Notes under the pieces: model-generated
The model's input: only the letters and a program-made list of their open reading frames with translations
Databases searched by the model: none
Told to the model about the DNA's origin: nothing
Made by a program: the position numbers and the translations under genes
Source: Pseudomonadota bacterium
GTDB lineage: Bacteria > Desulfobacterota > Desulfovibrionia > Desulfovibrionales > Desulfovibrionaceae
NCBI GenBank assembly: GCA_023411815.1
Contig: JAEYOJ010000099.1
Location: forward strand, 1 to 30,370
Length of the DNA stretch: 30,370 bases
Direction: 5' to 3'
Shown here: positions 7,479-15,542 of the stretch, one piece after another
Layout: each line of letters opens with the position of its first letter
Numbering within the stretch: the stretch's first letter is position 1

Positions 7479-7931
7479 ATGGTGCAAATAAAAAAGATTC
7501 TATGCGCGGTGGATTTCTCGGAAGCGAGCAAGGAAGTCGCCAGCTACGCGGCGTACCTGGCCAAGGGCCTGGATGCCGAGATCCTGGTGCTGTACGTGGC
7601 CCCCTCGCTCAGCCAGTACGTGGGCTTCCACGTGCCGCCAAGCTCCATCGAGAGCTTCGTCAAGGAGATCGTGGCCGGCGCGGACCAGTCCATGGAGTCC
7701 TTCCTGGGCGAGCAGTTCAAGAACGTGAGGGCCCGGGGCGAGGTGGTCACGGGCTACGCCGCCGAGGAGATCCTCAATATCGCGGCCGAGGAAAAGGTGG
7801 AGCTCATCGTCATGGGCACCCATGGCCGCCGCGGCATCGACCGCATCCTGTTCGGCTCCGTGGCCGAGCGCGTGGTCAAGAACGCCAAGTGCCCGGTGCT
7901 CACGGTTCGCCCCGGAACGTCGTACGTATAA
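7479..7931 (+). CDS. Universal stress protein, UspA family (ATP-binding type)
   Basis: A 150-residue single-domain Usp protein. The start 'QIKKILCAVDFSEASKEVASYA' is the typical first strand and helix. The C-terminal 'GTHGRRGIDRILFGSVAE' matches the G-x2-G-x9-G-S ATP-binding signature, and 'NAKCPVLTVRP' closes the fold. Such proteins are made under stress or growth arrest and bind ATP, and no specific partner can be named here. AGGAGG lies 6 bases before the ATG. The gene is monocistronic: a long AT-rich leader region precedes it and a strong hairpin follows. Confidence 0.92.
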   Translation: MVQIKKILCAVDFSEASKEVASYAAYLAKGLDAEILVLYVAPSLSQYVGFHVPPSSIESFVKEIVAGADQSMESFLGEQFKNVRARGEVVTGYAAEEILNIAAEEKVELIVMGTHGRRGIDRILFGSVAERVVKNAKCPVLTVRPGTSYV

Positions 7932-7939
7932 CGCCTGAG

Positions 7940-7984
7940 CCGGAAGAGGGCGGATCACCCGCCAGGGGATCCACCCTCTTCCGG
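7940..7984. terminator. Long hairpin after UspA
   Basis: CCGGAAGAGGG (7940-7950) pairs with CCCTCTTCCGG (7974-7984). Inside, GGATC pairs with GATCC around an 11-base loop. There is no T-run, but the position just after the uspA stop fits transcription termination or mRNA end protection. Confidence 0.6.
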
Positions 7985-8187
7985 TGACTTACCCGTCGGG
8001 AGATACGGCCTTGTCCGTGGAATTGTTCCTTCCTGAATCCATCCGGGAAGGCTCCCGAGCCATGACAGATCACCGCCCGTCAGCCGAGGCGGTCCGCTGA
8101 ATGATTCTCCAGTCTTCCGGCTTGACCAAGGCCCGCCTCCTGGCCCAAAGTACCCCCTTTCCGTCACCCATCGACCAGGCAGCCCCC

Positions 8188-9300
8188 ATGAGCACGCCCA
8201 TTCCCACGATTTCCGTCCGGCCGGAGGCAGAAGGCTTCAAGCCCTATTCGCCGGGCTTGTCAATCGACGAGATCAAGCTACGCTACGGCCTGGCACAGGT
8301 CATCAAGCTGGCCAGCAACGAGAACCCCCTGGGCGTATCGCCCGTGGTGCGCAAGGTCCTGGAAACCAAGGCCGCCCTGGCCTTCCGCTACCCGCAGTGG
8401 GGCTATCCGCGCCTGCGCCAGGCCATGGCCGAGGCCCTGGGCGTGGACGTCGCGCGCATCGTGGCCGGCAACGGGTCGGACGAGATCATCGACCTGCTCG
8501 TGCGCGTCCTGTGCCGTCCGGGCCAGGACCATGTGCTGGCCGCCCGGCCGTGCTTCTCGGTCTACGGCTCCCAGGCGCGCATCTGCGGCGTGGAGTTCCG
8601 CCAGATCGACCTGAACCCCGACTATTCATTGCCGCTGGAGCGCCTGGCCGAAGCGGCGGACGAACGCACGGCCCTTGTTTTCGTCACCAGCCCGGACAAC
8701 CCCACGGGCGTGGCGGCCAAAACCGACGACCTGGAAGCCCTGGCTCGTGCCCTGCCAAAGCGCACGCTGCTGGCAGTGGACGAGGCCTACATCCATTTCG
8801 TGGACGACGCGGAGCGCGCGAGCCTGCTGCCGCGTTTGGCGAGCCTGCCCAACGTGGCGCTCCTGCGCACCTTCTCCAAGGCCTACGGGTTGGCTGGCCT
8901 GCGCCTGGGCATGGGCGTGCTGCCGCCCGAGCTGACCAACATCATGCTGCGCGTGCAGATCCCCTTCAGCGTGAACCTGCTGGCCGAGGAGGCCGGCATA
9001 GCCGCGCTGTCGGACACGATCTTCTATGAAGAAACCCTGCGCGTGACCCGCGAGGGCCGCGCATATCTCATGGCCGAACTGGCCGCCATGAACTGCGCTC
9101 CGCAGCCGTCGCAGTCCAACTTCATCATGTTCACGCCGCCAGCCGAGGCCAAGGTCGTGTTCGAGGGCCTGCTGCAACGCGGGATCATCGTGCGGCCGCT
9201 GGCCAGCTACGGCCTGGCCGATAAGATCCGCGTCAGCGTGGGCCGCATGGACGAGAACCAGGCCTTTGTCTCGGCCCTGCGCGAGGTGTTGGGAGCATGA
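8188..9300 (+). CDS. hisC: Histidinol-phosphate aminotransferase
   Basis: PLP-dependent class I/II aminotransferase of 370 residues that converts imidazole-acetol phosphate to histidinol phosphate. 'IKLASNENPLG' (about 39-49) is the HisC/Cob-type substrate region, 'SPDNPTGVAA' and 'LAVDEAYIHF' are the cofactor-binding region, and Lys231 in 'TFSKAYGLAGLRLG' is the Schiff-base lysine. The frame is open from 8101. The start at 8188 is preferred because the protein then begins close to the family's conserved 'VRPEAEGFKPY', but its ribosome site is poor and 8101 cannot be excluded. The TGA overlaps the cmk ATG (ATGA), so the two are translationally coupled. Related aromatic or Cob aminotransferases are the alternative function. 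Confidence 0.9.
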   Translation: MSTPIPTISVRPEAEGFKPYSPGLSIDEIKLRYGLAQVIKLASNENPLGVSPVVRKVLETKAALAFRYPQWGYPRLRQAMAEALGVDVARIVAGNGSDEIIDLLVRVLCRPGQDHVLAARPCFSVYGSQARICGVEFRQIDLNPDYSLPLERLAEAADERTALVFVTSPDNPTGVAAKTDDLEALARALPKRTLLAVDEAYIHFVDDAERASLLPRLASLPNVALLRTFSKAYGLAGLRLGMGVLPPELTNIMLRVQIPFSVNLLAEEAGIAALSDTIFYEETLRVTREGRAYLMAELAAMNCAPQPSQSNFIMFTPPAEAKVVFEGLLQRGIIVRPLASYGLADKIRVSVGRMDENQAFVSALREVLGA

Positions 9301-9962
9301 GCACGCGGCTTGTCGTGACCCTGGACGGACCGGCCGGCGTGGGCAAGACCACCCTGGCCAAGCGCCTGGCCGAAGCCCTGGGCGTGGCCTACCTGGATAC
9401 CGGGGCCATGTTCCGGGCCGTGGCCTGGAAACTCGGCGAGAGCGCCTGGGACTGGCCGGAGGAGCGCCTGGGCGAGGCCCTGGCGGCAATGCGTTTCAGT
9501 CTTTCGGGCCAGGGTCGTGATTCGCGCATCGCCCTGGACGGGGCGGCCTTGGGCGATGATATCCGCAGCGAGACCGTGGCCCGCTGGGCTTCCAACGTGG
9601 CCCGGCTGCCCGTGGTGCGCCAGGCCCTCAAGCAGGCCCAGCAGGACATCGGCCGCGACACGTCGCTGGTGGTCGAGGGCCGGGACATGGGCACCGTGGT
9701 CTTCCCGGATGCGCCCTGCAAGTTTTTCCTCGATGCCGCGCCAGAAGTCCGCGCCGAACGCCGCGTGCTCCAGTTGCGCCAGGCAGGCCAGGCCGCCGAT
9801 TTCGATGAGATCCTGGAGCAGATCAGGGTACGCGACGACCAGGACCGCAACCGGGCCGTGGCGCCCCTCAAACCCGCGGAAGACGCGGTCATCGTGGATA
9901 CGTCCGGCCTGGACGTGGACGGCGTGTTCCGGAATATCCTCGCGCATATCCGGCGCGGCTAA
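9297..9962 (+). CDS. cmk: Cytidylate kinase
   Basis: A 221-residue CMP/dCMP kinase that makes CDP for RNA, DNA and phospholipid synthesis. The P-loop is 'DGPAGVGKTTLA' (residues 10-21), followed by 'YLDTGAMFRAVAWKL', which binds the nucleotide. 'VVEGRDMGTVVFPDA' and the Arg-rich lid 'VRAERRVLQLRQ' are family features. The start overlaps the hisC stop by 4 bases. Length and motifs are standard. A cluster of palindromes follows. Confidence 0.96.
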   Translation: MSTRLVVTLDGPAGVGKTTLAKRLAEALGVAYLDTGAMFRAVAWKLGESAWDWPEERLGEALAAMRFSLSGQGRDSRIALDGAALGDDIRSETVARWASNVARLPVVRQALKQAQQDIGRDTSLVVEGRDMGTVVFPDAPCKFFLDAAPEVRAERRVLQLRQAGQAADFDEILEQIRVRDDQDRNRAVAPLKPAEDAVIVDTSGLDVDGVFRNILAHIRRG

Positions 9963-9984
9963 ACTACCGCATTTAAGAAGAATC

Positions 9985-10007
9985 GAGGAGGGCGGCGCCC
10001 TCCTCGA
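9985..10007. repeat. GC-rich hairpin, dispersed family member 1 (also cmk terminator)
   Basis: CGAGGAGGGC pairs perfectly with GCCCTCCTCG around GGC. The stem GAGGAGGGC/GCCCTCCTC is identical to the one at 30295-30315. It lies 23 bases after cmk in the convergent gap to the HDOD gene and may terminate transcription from both sides. Confidence 0.65.
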
Positions 10008-10018
10008 ACTCTTCCCGG

Positions 10019-10040
10019 CAGGGGGCGAAGGCCCCCTGCA
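10019..10040. repeat. GC-rich hairpin, dispersed family member 2
   Basis: GCAGGGGGC pairs perfectly with GCCCCCTGC around GAAG. It stands 12 bases after the previous hairpin. Confidence 0.6.
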
Positions 10041-10133
10041 CCCGCGCAATTCGTTCGCGTGCTTCTCCGGGTGCTTGGTAATAAGGATACGGTCCCGACT
10101 ATTTACCTTCTATTGCATTTGAAATGCGCGGGT

Positions 10134-10184
10134 CCAGGGGCGCGTCCGCCCCTGGTGGGTGGGGTCCGGGTAGGGCGAAGCCCT
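10134..10184. repeat. Two further GC-rich hairpins
   Basis: CCAGGGGCG pairs with CGCCCCTGG (10134-10155), and AGGGC-GAA-GCCCT lies at 10172-10184, followed by TTCGCGG. The last resembles the hairpin at 19286-19302 (GAAGGGC-AAA-GCCCTTC). These four palindromes fill most of the gap 9963-10207, and no gene is seen there. Confidence 0.55.
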
Positions 10185-10207
10185 TCGCGGTTCTTATGTC
10201 TTTCGCG

Positions 10208-11323
10208 CTAGCAGAGCGAACTGAACAGGGCGGGCAGGGCGGCTTCGGCCGCGTCGGCCACTGCCACCAAGTCGGAGGGCTTGAGCCCCAGGCTGTCCCA
10301 GGCCTGCTCCGAAAGGGGCGGCAGGAAGAACTCGCCGGACAGGCCCAGGCCCAGGGCGTGGCTCATGATATCGGCCAGATGCACAACGGCGTTCTCGCGC
10401 ACCTGCTCGGAAATTTCTGGGATATGGTGATAGAGCACGGTCAGCCGCAGGGTCGGGGGCAGCTCCCATTTGCGGAAAAGCACGCTGCCGATGGTGGAGT
10501 GGTCGTAACCGATCTCGTCCTGTTCGGCGTAGTACAGGTACATCTGCTTGGATTTGGCCTTGAGCAGGGCCTGGCGCGACAGTTCGGGCATGGCCTGGAA
10601 GAGCACCAGCCGGCCGATGTCGTGCAGCAGCCCGCCAAGGAAATGGTACTCCTTGTCGCGAACGCCTGCCCGCTCGGCCAGCAGGCGGGCCAGCACGCCC
10701 GTGGACAGTGAGTGCTGCCAGAAGGCCGACAAGTCGATGAGTTCCTGCGGGATGTCCCGGAAATGGGTCATGACCGCCATGGCCGCCGCCACCAGCGTGA
10801 TCTGCTCGGTGCCCACCAGCGACACGGCCCGCAGGATGGAGTCGACCTTGCGGCCGGACGCGTACAAAGGGCTGTTGACCAGCTTGAGCACCCTTGCGGC
10901 CAGACTGGGGTCGGCGCTGACGATGTCGGCGATGTCCGCCGTCGTCTTGTGCGGGTCGGCCAGAGCGGTCTGCAGGGCGAGATAGACATGCGGCGGGGAG
11001 GGCAACTCCAGGTCGGCCAGGGCCATGAGGTCCGGCTCGACGCCCGGTTGCCGCTCGTGCTCGTCGGGGCGTTCAACCGGCAAATGGGCGAAGAAGTTGC
11101 ATTCCTTCTCGAGCACAGGGCAGCGCCTACGTCCTTCCAGGCGTGCGCGCCGGGAGGACTGCCCAAGCGTGAAGAGCATCGCCACGGCCGGGTGGCTGAG
11201 GTCCGCGAAGCGGAACACGCCGCTGGTTATCTCGTGCGCGGCCCTGGCGGCGGGGCTGTTTCGGGCCTGTGCGGCGTGCTCTCCGGCCTGGAGAGGCTCC
11301 CTGGGCTCTTGCTGCTGTGCCAT
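10208..11323 (-). CDS. HDOD-domain signalling protein
   Basis: A 371-residue cytoplasmic protein. Residues 1-105 are a low-complexity, charged lead that I cannot assign. Residues 108-310 are an HDOD domain, a catalytically inactive relative of HD phosphohydrolases: 'LPSPPHVYLALQTALAD', 'IVSADPSLAARVLKLVNSPLYAS', 'SLVGTEQITLVA' and 'FLGGLLHDIGRLVLF' (HD at 234-235). HDOD proteins take part in signalling, for example in motility, c-di-GMP and stress control, and the partner here is unknown. The start at 11323 is chosen over the long upstream extension because GAAAGAGG precedes the ATG and the extension is Arg/Ala-rich shadow sequence. The gene stands alone, converging on cmk. Confidence 0.88.
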   Translation of the reverse strand: MAQQQEPREPLQAGEHAAQARNSPAARAAHEITSGVFRFADLSHPAVAMLFTLGQSSRRARLEGRRRCPVLEKECNFFAHLPVERPDEHERQPGVEPDLMALADLELPSPPHVYLALQTALADPHKTTADIADIVSADPSLAARVLKLVNSPLYASGRKVDSILRAVSLVGTEQITLVAAAMAVMTHFRDIPQELIDLSAFWQHSLSTGVLARLLAERAGVRDKEYHFLGGLLHDIGRLVLFQAMPELSRQALLKAKSKQMYLYYAEQDEIGYDHSTIGSVLFRKWELPPTLRLTVLYHHIPEISEQVRENAVVHLADIMSHALGLGLSGEFFLPPLSEQAWDSLGLKPSDLVAVADAAEAALPALFSSLC

Positions 11324-11543
11324 GCCTCTTTCCGTGTAATCGCCATGCTTGTTGAACCGGAACCGTGGGTGCTGCCCATGCAATCCATGGGCCCTGGCGG
11401 ACCAGGCCGCGCTCTCCCTGGCTAGGGGCGCTCGAGCCGGTCCTGCATACCCTGCGCGCGGCGCGCGAGCAAGGGGCAAGTCCGGCGCTTCCTGATCCTG
11501 TCGGCTTTACAGCATATCTTCGCGCGTAAAACACGGGCACTCC

Positions 11544-11580
11544 TTGACAGAGGCATATCAAGGCCCTAGCTTGCCTTGAT
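11544..11580 (+). promoter_or_regulatory. Promoter with an overlapping inverted repeat
   Basis: TTGACA (11544-11549), a 17-base spacer and TAGCTT (11567-11572) lie 37 bases before the next start codon. ATCAAGG (11558-11564) and CCTTGAT (11574-11580) form an inverted repeat centred on the -10, a possible operator. Confidence 0.5.
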
Positions 11581-11608
11581 TGCAAATTCGACCAAGGAGA
11601 CCAGTAAC

Positions 11609-11971
11609 ATGGCGCATGATGTCAGACTCGTGAAGCTCATCAACGGCGACACGGTCCTTGGCAAGTGGGACGAGCAGGACAAGAAGCTCAAGGACGTTGC
11701 CGTCATCCAGACCATACCGACCGCCCAGGGCGCGCAGATGATGCTTCTGCCCTTCGGTTATCCCTTCGAGGCCGAGATCACCGGCGAGATCGACGGCCAG
11801 CACATTATGTACGTGTTCAAGAAGTTCCCCGAGGAGCTCAAGACCAAGTACCTTGAGGCTGTCAGCAACCTGACCCTGGCCTCCGGCGGCGAGCTGCGCA
11901 ACTTGGAGCGCATGGCCCAGGCCGGCCGAGGTCCCGCGGGCGACTTCGCCTCGCAGTTCCTCAAGAAGTAG
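11609..11971 (+). CDS. Small protein with an Sm/LSm-like fold signature
   Basis: A 120-residue protein, soluble and without Cys. Residues 6-32 ('VKLINGDTVLGKWDEQDKK' onward) follow the Sm1 pattern (hydrophobic-x-Leu-x-Asn-Gly, Gly, then Asp). 'EIDGQHIMYVF' (about residues 61-71) resembles Sm2, separated by an insert with 'MMLLPFGYPFEAEI'. Proteins of this layout occur in some cyanobacteria and T4-like phages, so an RNA-binding or ring-forming role is conceivable, but this is inference. The start at 11609 is chosen because AAGGAG lies 11 bases upstream and the preceding in-frame ATG lacks a ribosome site. The C-terminus is helical and ends 'DFASQFLKK'. Monocistronic, with its own promoter and a strong terminator. 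Confidence 0.75.
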   Translation: MAHDVRLVKLINGDTVLGKWDEQDKKLKDVAVIQTIPTAQGAQMMLLPFGYPFEAEITGEIDGQHIMYVFKKFPEELKTKYLEAVSNLTLASGGELRNLERMAQAGRGPAGDFASQFLKK

Positions 11972-12027
11972 CACTAGGCGGCGAGCGCGCATCGCGTCCG
12001 GCCGCACGGTTCGTATCGAGCATTGCA

Positions 12028-12050
12028 GGGTGGCGCGCCACCCTTTTTTC
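12028..12050 (+). terminator. Rho-independent terminator
   Basis: GGGTGG-CGCG-CCACCC is followed directly by TTTTTTC and GTTTT. A textbook intrinsic terminator for the Sm-like gene. Confidence 0.92.
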
Positions 12051-12163
12051 GTTTTAGGAGAGCCGGGGGGGCAGGACCCTTCCCGGCCCCCCTTCCGTCG
12101 AAGCCTGCCGTGCCGTGGGACGGCTCGGGACAGCGCCCGCTTCACATCAAACCCGGAAACATA

Positions 12164-14851
12164 ATGCGCGAACTTCTTCCGCTCCTGCAACGGCCCAGCC
12201 GCTACATCGGCACCGAGTGGGGCTCGGTGCGCAAGGACCCACCCCGGGTCACCGCCCGACTGGCTCTGGCCTTCCCGGACCTGTACGAGGTCGGCATGTC
12301 CTACCTCGGGCAGAAGATCCTTTATTCCCTGGTCAACGCACGGCCCGAGTTCTGGGCCGAACGCGTATACAGCCCGGACGCCGAGGCCGCGGCCGTGTTG
12401 CGCGAGCACGGGGTGCCCCTGGCCACGCTGGAGTCGGATACGCCGCTTGCGCAGTTCGACGCCGTGGCCTTCCACGTCACGCACGAGCTCTGCTACACCA
12501 ACGTACTGTTCATGCTCGACCTGGCAGGCATCCCCTTGCGGGCGGCGGAGCGCGACGAGCGCCATCCGCTGGTCATGGCCGGCGGCGGCTGCGCGTTCAA
12601 CGCCGAGCCCCTGGCCCCGTTCATGGACCTCATGGTCCTGGGCGACGGCGAGGCCGTGCTGTGCGAGATCCTGGAGGTCATCGCCGCGGCCAAACGGGAA
12701 GGGCTGTCCAGGAACGAACTGCTCCTGCGGCTCAAGGACTTGCCGGGCGTGTACGTGCCCGCCTTCTTTGAGTTCCAGGGCTCTGGCAAGCCGCTCAAGG
12801 CGCTGGTTCCGGGCTACGAACGCGTGGATAAGGCCGTGGTGGCCGACCTGAACCGGGCCGATTTCCCGCTGGAGCCCATCATGGCCCTGGGCCAAGCCGT
12901 GCACGACCGCCTGACCGTGGAGATCGCCCGCGGCTGCACGCGCGGCTGCCGCTTCTGCCATGCGGGCATGGTCTACCGCCCCGTGCGCGAGCGCGGCCTG
13001 GACCGGCTGGACGAGATCATCCGCACGAGCCTGGCCGGCACGGGTTACGAGGAAGTCTCCTTCTTGTCCCTGTCCACGGGCGACTACTCGGCCCTGGACG
13101 GCCTTTTCGAGCAGAGCTTCGAGCGCTGCATGCGCGAACATGTGTCCATCTCGCTGCCCTCGCTGCGCGTGGGCTCCATCTCCGGGCGGCTCATGGGCCT
13201 CATGTCGCGCATCCGCCGCACGGGCGTGACGCTCGCGCCCGAGGCCGGCAGCCAGCGGCTGCGCGACGTGATCAACAAGGGCGTGAGCGAGCAGGACCTT
13301 CTGGACCACGTGCGCCGGCTGTTCGAGAACGGCTGGCAGCAGGTCAAGCTGTACTTCATGATCGGCCTGCCCACGGAGACCGAGGAGGACGTGCGGGCCA
13401 TCGTTGACCTGTGCCGCAAGGTCGAGGCCCAGGGCAAGGGCACCAAACGCCTGCAGGTCACTGCCGCCGTGTCGCCCTTCGTGCCCAAGCCGCACACGCC
13501 CTTCCAGTGGGAGCGCCAGGCCTCGCGCGAGGAGATCCAGGACAAGATCGGTCTGCTCAGGGATATCCTGCGGCCCTACAAGCGCATCAAGCTTCGCTGG
13601 CACGAGCCGGACATGAGCTTCCTGGAGGGCGTGTTCTCGCGCGCGGGCCGCGAGCTGGCGCCCGTGGTGGAGCGCGCCTACCGCAAGGGCGCGCTGTTCA
13701 CGAGCTGGGTCGATCACTTGGACCTGGGCAAGTGGATGCAGGCCCTGGAAGAGGAAGGCCTGGCGGCCGGGGATTTCCTGCGCGAGCGCGGCGAGGACGA
13801 GCCCCTGCCCTGGGACCACCTCAACCCCGGCGTGACGAGGAAATTCCTGCTGACCGAGCGCAAGAGGGCCCTGGAAGCCAGGATCACGCCCGACTGCCGT
13901 TACGACGCCTGCCGCAACTGCGGCGTGTGCGCCTTTCAGGGCCGCACATCGTCCCTGGCCCAGATCAAGGACGCGGAGCTGCGGCCCTTGCTCGTGTTCC
14001 CGGAGCGCGATCAGGCTCCCGAAAGTCTTGAAGCGCTTGTATCGGCCGAAGCCCCCGACGCTCTCGACGCTTCCGGTGTTCCCGGGCTTGCCGGAACAGC
14101 CGAAGCGACGCCGGAGCCCGCCGAATCCGGCCAGGGGCCGAAGCAGTGGATCAGGCCCTCTCCGCCAGTGGTGGCCGAGGAGCTTACCCGCCGTGCCGGC
14201 CACTTCCGCATCTGGTTCGCCAAGACCGGCCCTGCGGCCTGGCTGTCCACGCTGGAACTGCAGGCCGTGTTCGAGCGCTGTCTGCGCCGCGCCGGCATCA
14301 GACCATCCTTTTCCCGGGGCTTCCATCCCTTGCCGCTCGTCTCCTTCGGCCGGGCCCTGCCCGTGGGCGTGGAGAGCCGGGTGGAGTGGATCAACCTGTT
14401 CACCCGCGAGGCCTATGCGCCTGCTCAACTGGAGCGGCTGCTCGGTCCGGCCATGCCCGAGGGGCTGCGCCTGACCCGCGTTGAGGCCTTGTCCATGGGC
14501 CGCAAGCAGCCCCAGGCCGTGTCCGAGGAGTACGAGGTGATCTACGCCGGACCGGGCGAGCGCGCCGACGATTTCCGCCGGGCTTGGGAGGCTTTTGCCA
14601 GGGCCGACAGCTTTCCCGTGGTGCGCGAGACCAAGCGCGGGCACAGCTCCATGGACCTGCGCAAGGTCGTGGACGTGCTGGAGGTCGAGGAAGGCCGGGC
14701 GCGCCTGTCCTGCGACTGGAGCGAACGCTACGTGAGCCCGCTATTCGCCGTGAAGGAAATATTGGCGGGCCTGCCGCCCACCCAGTGGCGCGTGATCAAG
14801 ACGGCTCAACATTTCGGGGAGTCCGAGGGAGGGGCCTCGGACGATCTGTAA
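12164..14851 (+). CDS. Radical SAM protein fused to a DUF2344 domain
   Basis: An 895-residue protein. Residues 1-240 resemble a cobalamin-binding-like Rossmann lead ('FPDLYEVGMSYLGQKILY', 'MAGGGCAFNAEPLAPFMDLMVLGDGE'). A radical SAM domain follows with the cluster motif CxxxCxxC at Cys258, Cys262 and Cys265 ('RGCTRGCRFCHAG'). A Cys-rich element 'CRYDACRNCGVCAF' (about 580-593) ends this part. A Pro/Ala linker then leads to a C-terminal DUF2344 domain (from about residue 677: 'WFAKTGPAAWLSTLELQAVF', 'SRGFHPLPLVSFGRALPVG'). In many bacteria these two parts are separate genes beside rplU/rpmA, which suggests a role in RNA or ribosome modification, but the reaction is unknown. The start at 12164 gives the typical 'RELLPLLQRPSRYIG'. 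Its ribosome site is weak. Confidence 0.9.
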   Translation: MRELLPLLQRPSRYIGTEWGSVRKDPPRVTARLALAFPDLYEVGMSYLGQKILYSLVNARPEFWAERVYSPDAEAAAVLREHGVPLATLESDTPLAQFDAVAFHVTHELCYTNVLFMLDLAGIPLRAAERDERHPLVMAGGGCAFNAEPLAPFMDLMVLGDGEAVLCEILEVIAAAKREGLSRNELLLRLKDLPGVYVPAFFEFQGSGKPLKALVPGYERVDKAVVADLNRADFPLEPIMALGQAVHDRLTVEIARGCTRGCRFCHAGMVYRPVRERGLDRLDEIIRTSLAGTGYEEVSFLSLSTGDYSALDGLFEQSFERCMREHVSISLPSLRVGSISGRLMGLMSRIRRTGVTLAPEAGSQRLRDVINKGVSEQDLLDHVRRLFENGWQQVKLYFMIGLPTETEEDVRAIVDLCRKVEAQGKGTKRLQVTAAVSPFVPKPHTPFQWERQASREEIQDKIGLLRDILRPYKRIKLRWHEPDMSFLEGVFSRAGRELAPVVERAYRKGALFTSWVDHLDLGKWMQALEEEGLAAGDFLRERGEDEPLPWDHLNPGVTRKFLLTERKRALEARITPDCRYDACRNCGVCAFQGRTSSLAQIKDAELRPLLVFPERDQAPESLEALVSAEAPDALDASGVPGLAGTAEATPEPAESGQGPKQWIRPSPPVVAEELTRRAGHFRIWFAKTGPAAWLSTLELQAVFERCLRRAGIRPSFSRGFHPLPLVSFGRALPVGVESRVEWINLFTREAYAPAQLERLLGPAMPEGLRLTRVEALSMGRKQPQAVSEEYEVIYAGPGERADDFRRAWEAFARADSFPVVRETKRGHSSMDLRKVVDVLEVEEGRARLSCDWSERYVSPLFAVKEILAGLPPTQWRVIKTAQHFGESEGGASDDL

Positions 14852-15116
14852 GGTGATGTCGGGAGTGCATTCGTAAGGCAATGCGTCCAAAGTCGAGGAA
14901 TCCGGGCGGAACGAGGTCCCTGCCGCTGTTCCGCGCCGGAGAGATGCATGGTGGAGCCGCTTGATTCCGGCGCAGCCTTGCCACAAGTCCATGGGCCTGT
15001 TACTTACTGAGACCAGTGCATTCCTCGGGGCGGATCGCCCGCCGCCGGAGCGGCGTGAGAGCCTGGCGGAGGATCGCCGACTTCCCGTTCCGCACAGCAC
15101 AGTCAAGGAGGCGCAC

Positions 15117-15386
15117 ATGAGCGTGGACCCCAAGGCCCTGGAAGGCATGATCAAGCAGCTCTACCCGGAGATCGGCCAATACAGCATCGACATGAGCAGC
15201 CATTGGGACGATGTGACCAAGGCCTGGATGATTCGGCTGTCCAAGGGCGACAACGCCCTGGAGACGCATATCGAAAGCCAGGATGCCGAGGATTGCCTGA
15301 ACGGCACCAAATGCGTCTACCTCGCCACCCAGATCGGGCGATTCGTGCAGGATTATTGCTTGCTGGATGATAAATCCTGCCATTAG
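15117..15386 (+). CDS. Small orphan protein of unknown function
   Basis: An 89-residue acidic protein that I cannot assign to a family. It starts 'SVDPKALEGMIKQLYPEIGQY', has a central beta-rich part ('WDDVTKAWMIRLSKGDNALETHI') and ends 'CVYLATQIGRFVQDYCLLDDKSCH', with four Cys in the last third (CLNGTKC, YC, SC) that could bind metal or form disulfides. No signal peptide. AAGGAGG lies 6 bases before the ATG at 15117, and the frame upstream of it is shadow. A strong terminator follows 21 bases after the stop, so it is a single-gene unit. The 265-base gap before it (14852-15116) holds no gene or clear promoter that I can support. Confidence 0.8.
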   Translation: MSVDPKALEGMIKQLYPEIGQYSIDMSSHWDDVTKAWMIRLSKGDNALETHIESQDAEDCLNGTKCVYLATQIGRFVQDYCLLDDKSCH

Positions 15387-15407
15387 TCGAGTTCTTCCGC
15401 CGCACGA

Positions 15408-15438
15408 GGCGAGGGAGCCGTTCCCTCGCCTTTTTTTT
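15408..15438 (+). terminator. Rho-independent terminator
   Basis: GGCGAGGGA pairs with TCCCTCGCC around a five-base loop, followed by eight T. It ends the small gene at 15117-15386. Confidence 0.93.
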
Positions 15439-15477
15439 CAACTGCTGTCGGCCCTAGGCGCGAAGCCCGGACGAGCG

Positions 15478-15505
15478 TTGACAGCGGGCAGCATACGGTT
15501 AGGAC
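15478..15505 (+). promoter_or_regulatory. Possible promoter of the M16 protease gene
   Basis: A perfect TTGACA (15478-15483), a 16-base spacer and TAGGAC (15500-15505) lie about 40 bases before the start codon. The -10 is poor. Confidence 0.4.
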
Positions 15506-15542
15506 GTTGCTTAGGCTTTTTTCAAGGAGGATAGAGTGGATT

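Noticed and set aside
11558..14644. Very long minus-strand frame of 1028 codons
   Set aside because: It lies opposite the radical SAM gene, is rich in His/Gln/Ala/Gly as antisense frames of GC-rich genes are, has no ribosome site, and the plus-strand protein has clear motifs.
14852..15116. GC-rich gap considered as a cobalamin riboswitch or small RNA
   Set aside because: No B12-box-like core or conserved stems could be recognised.
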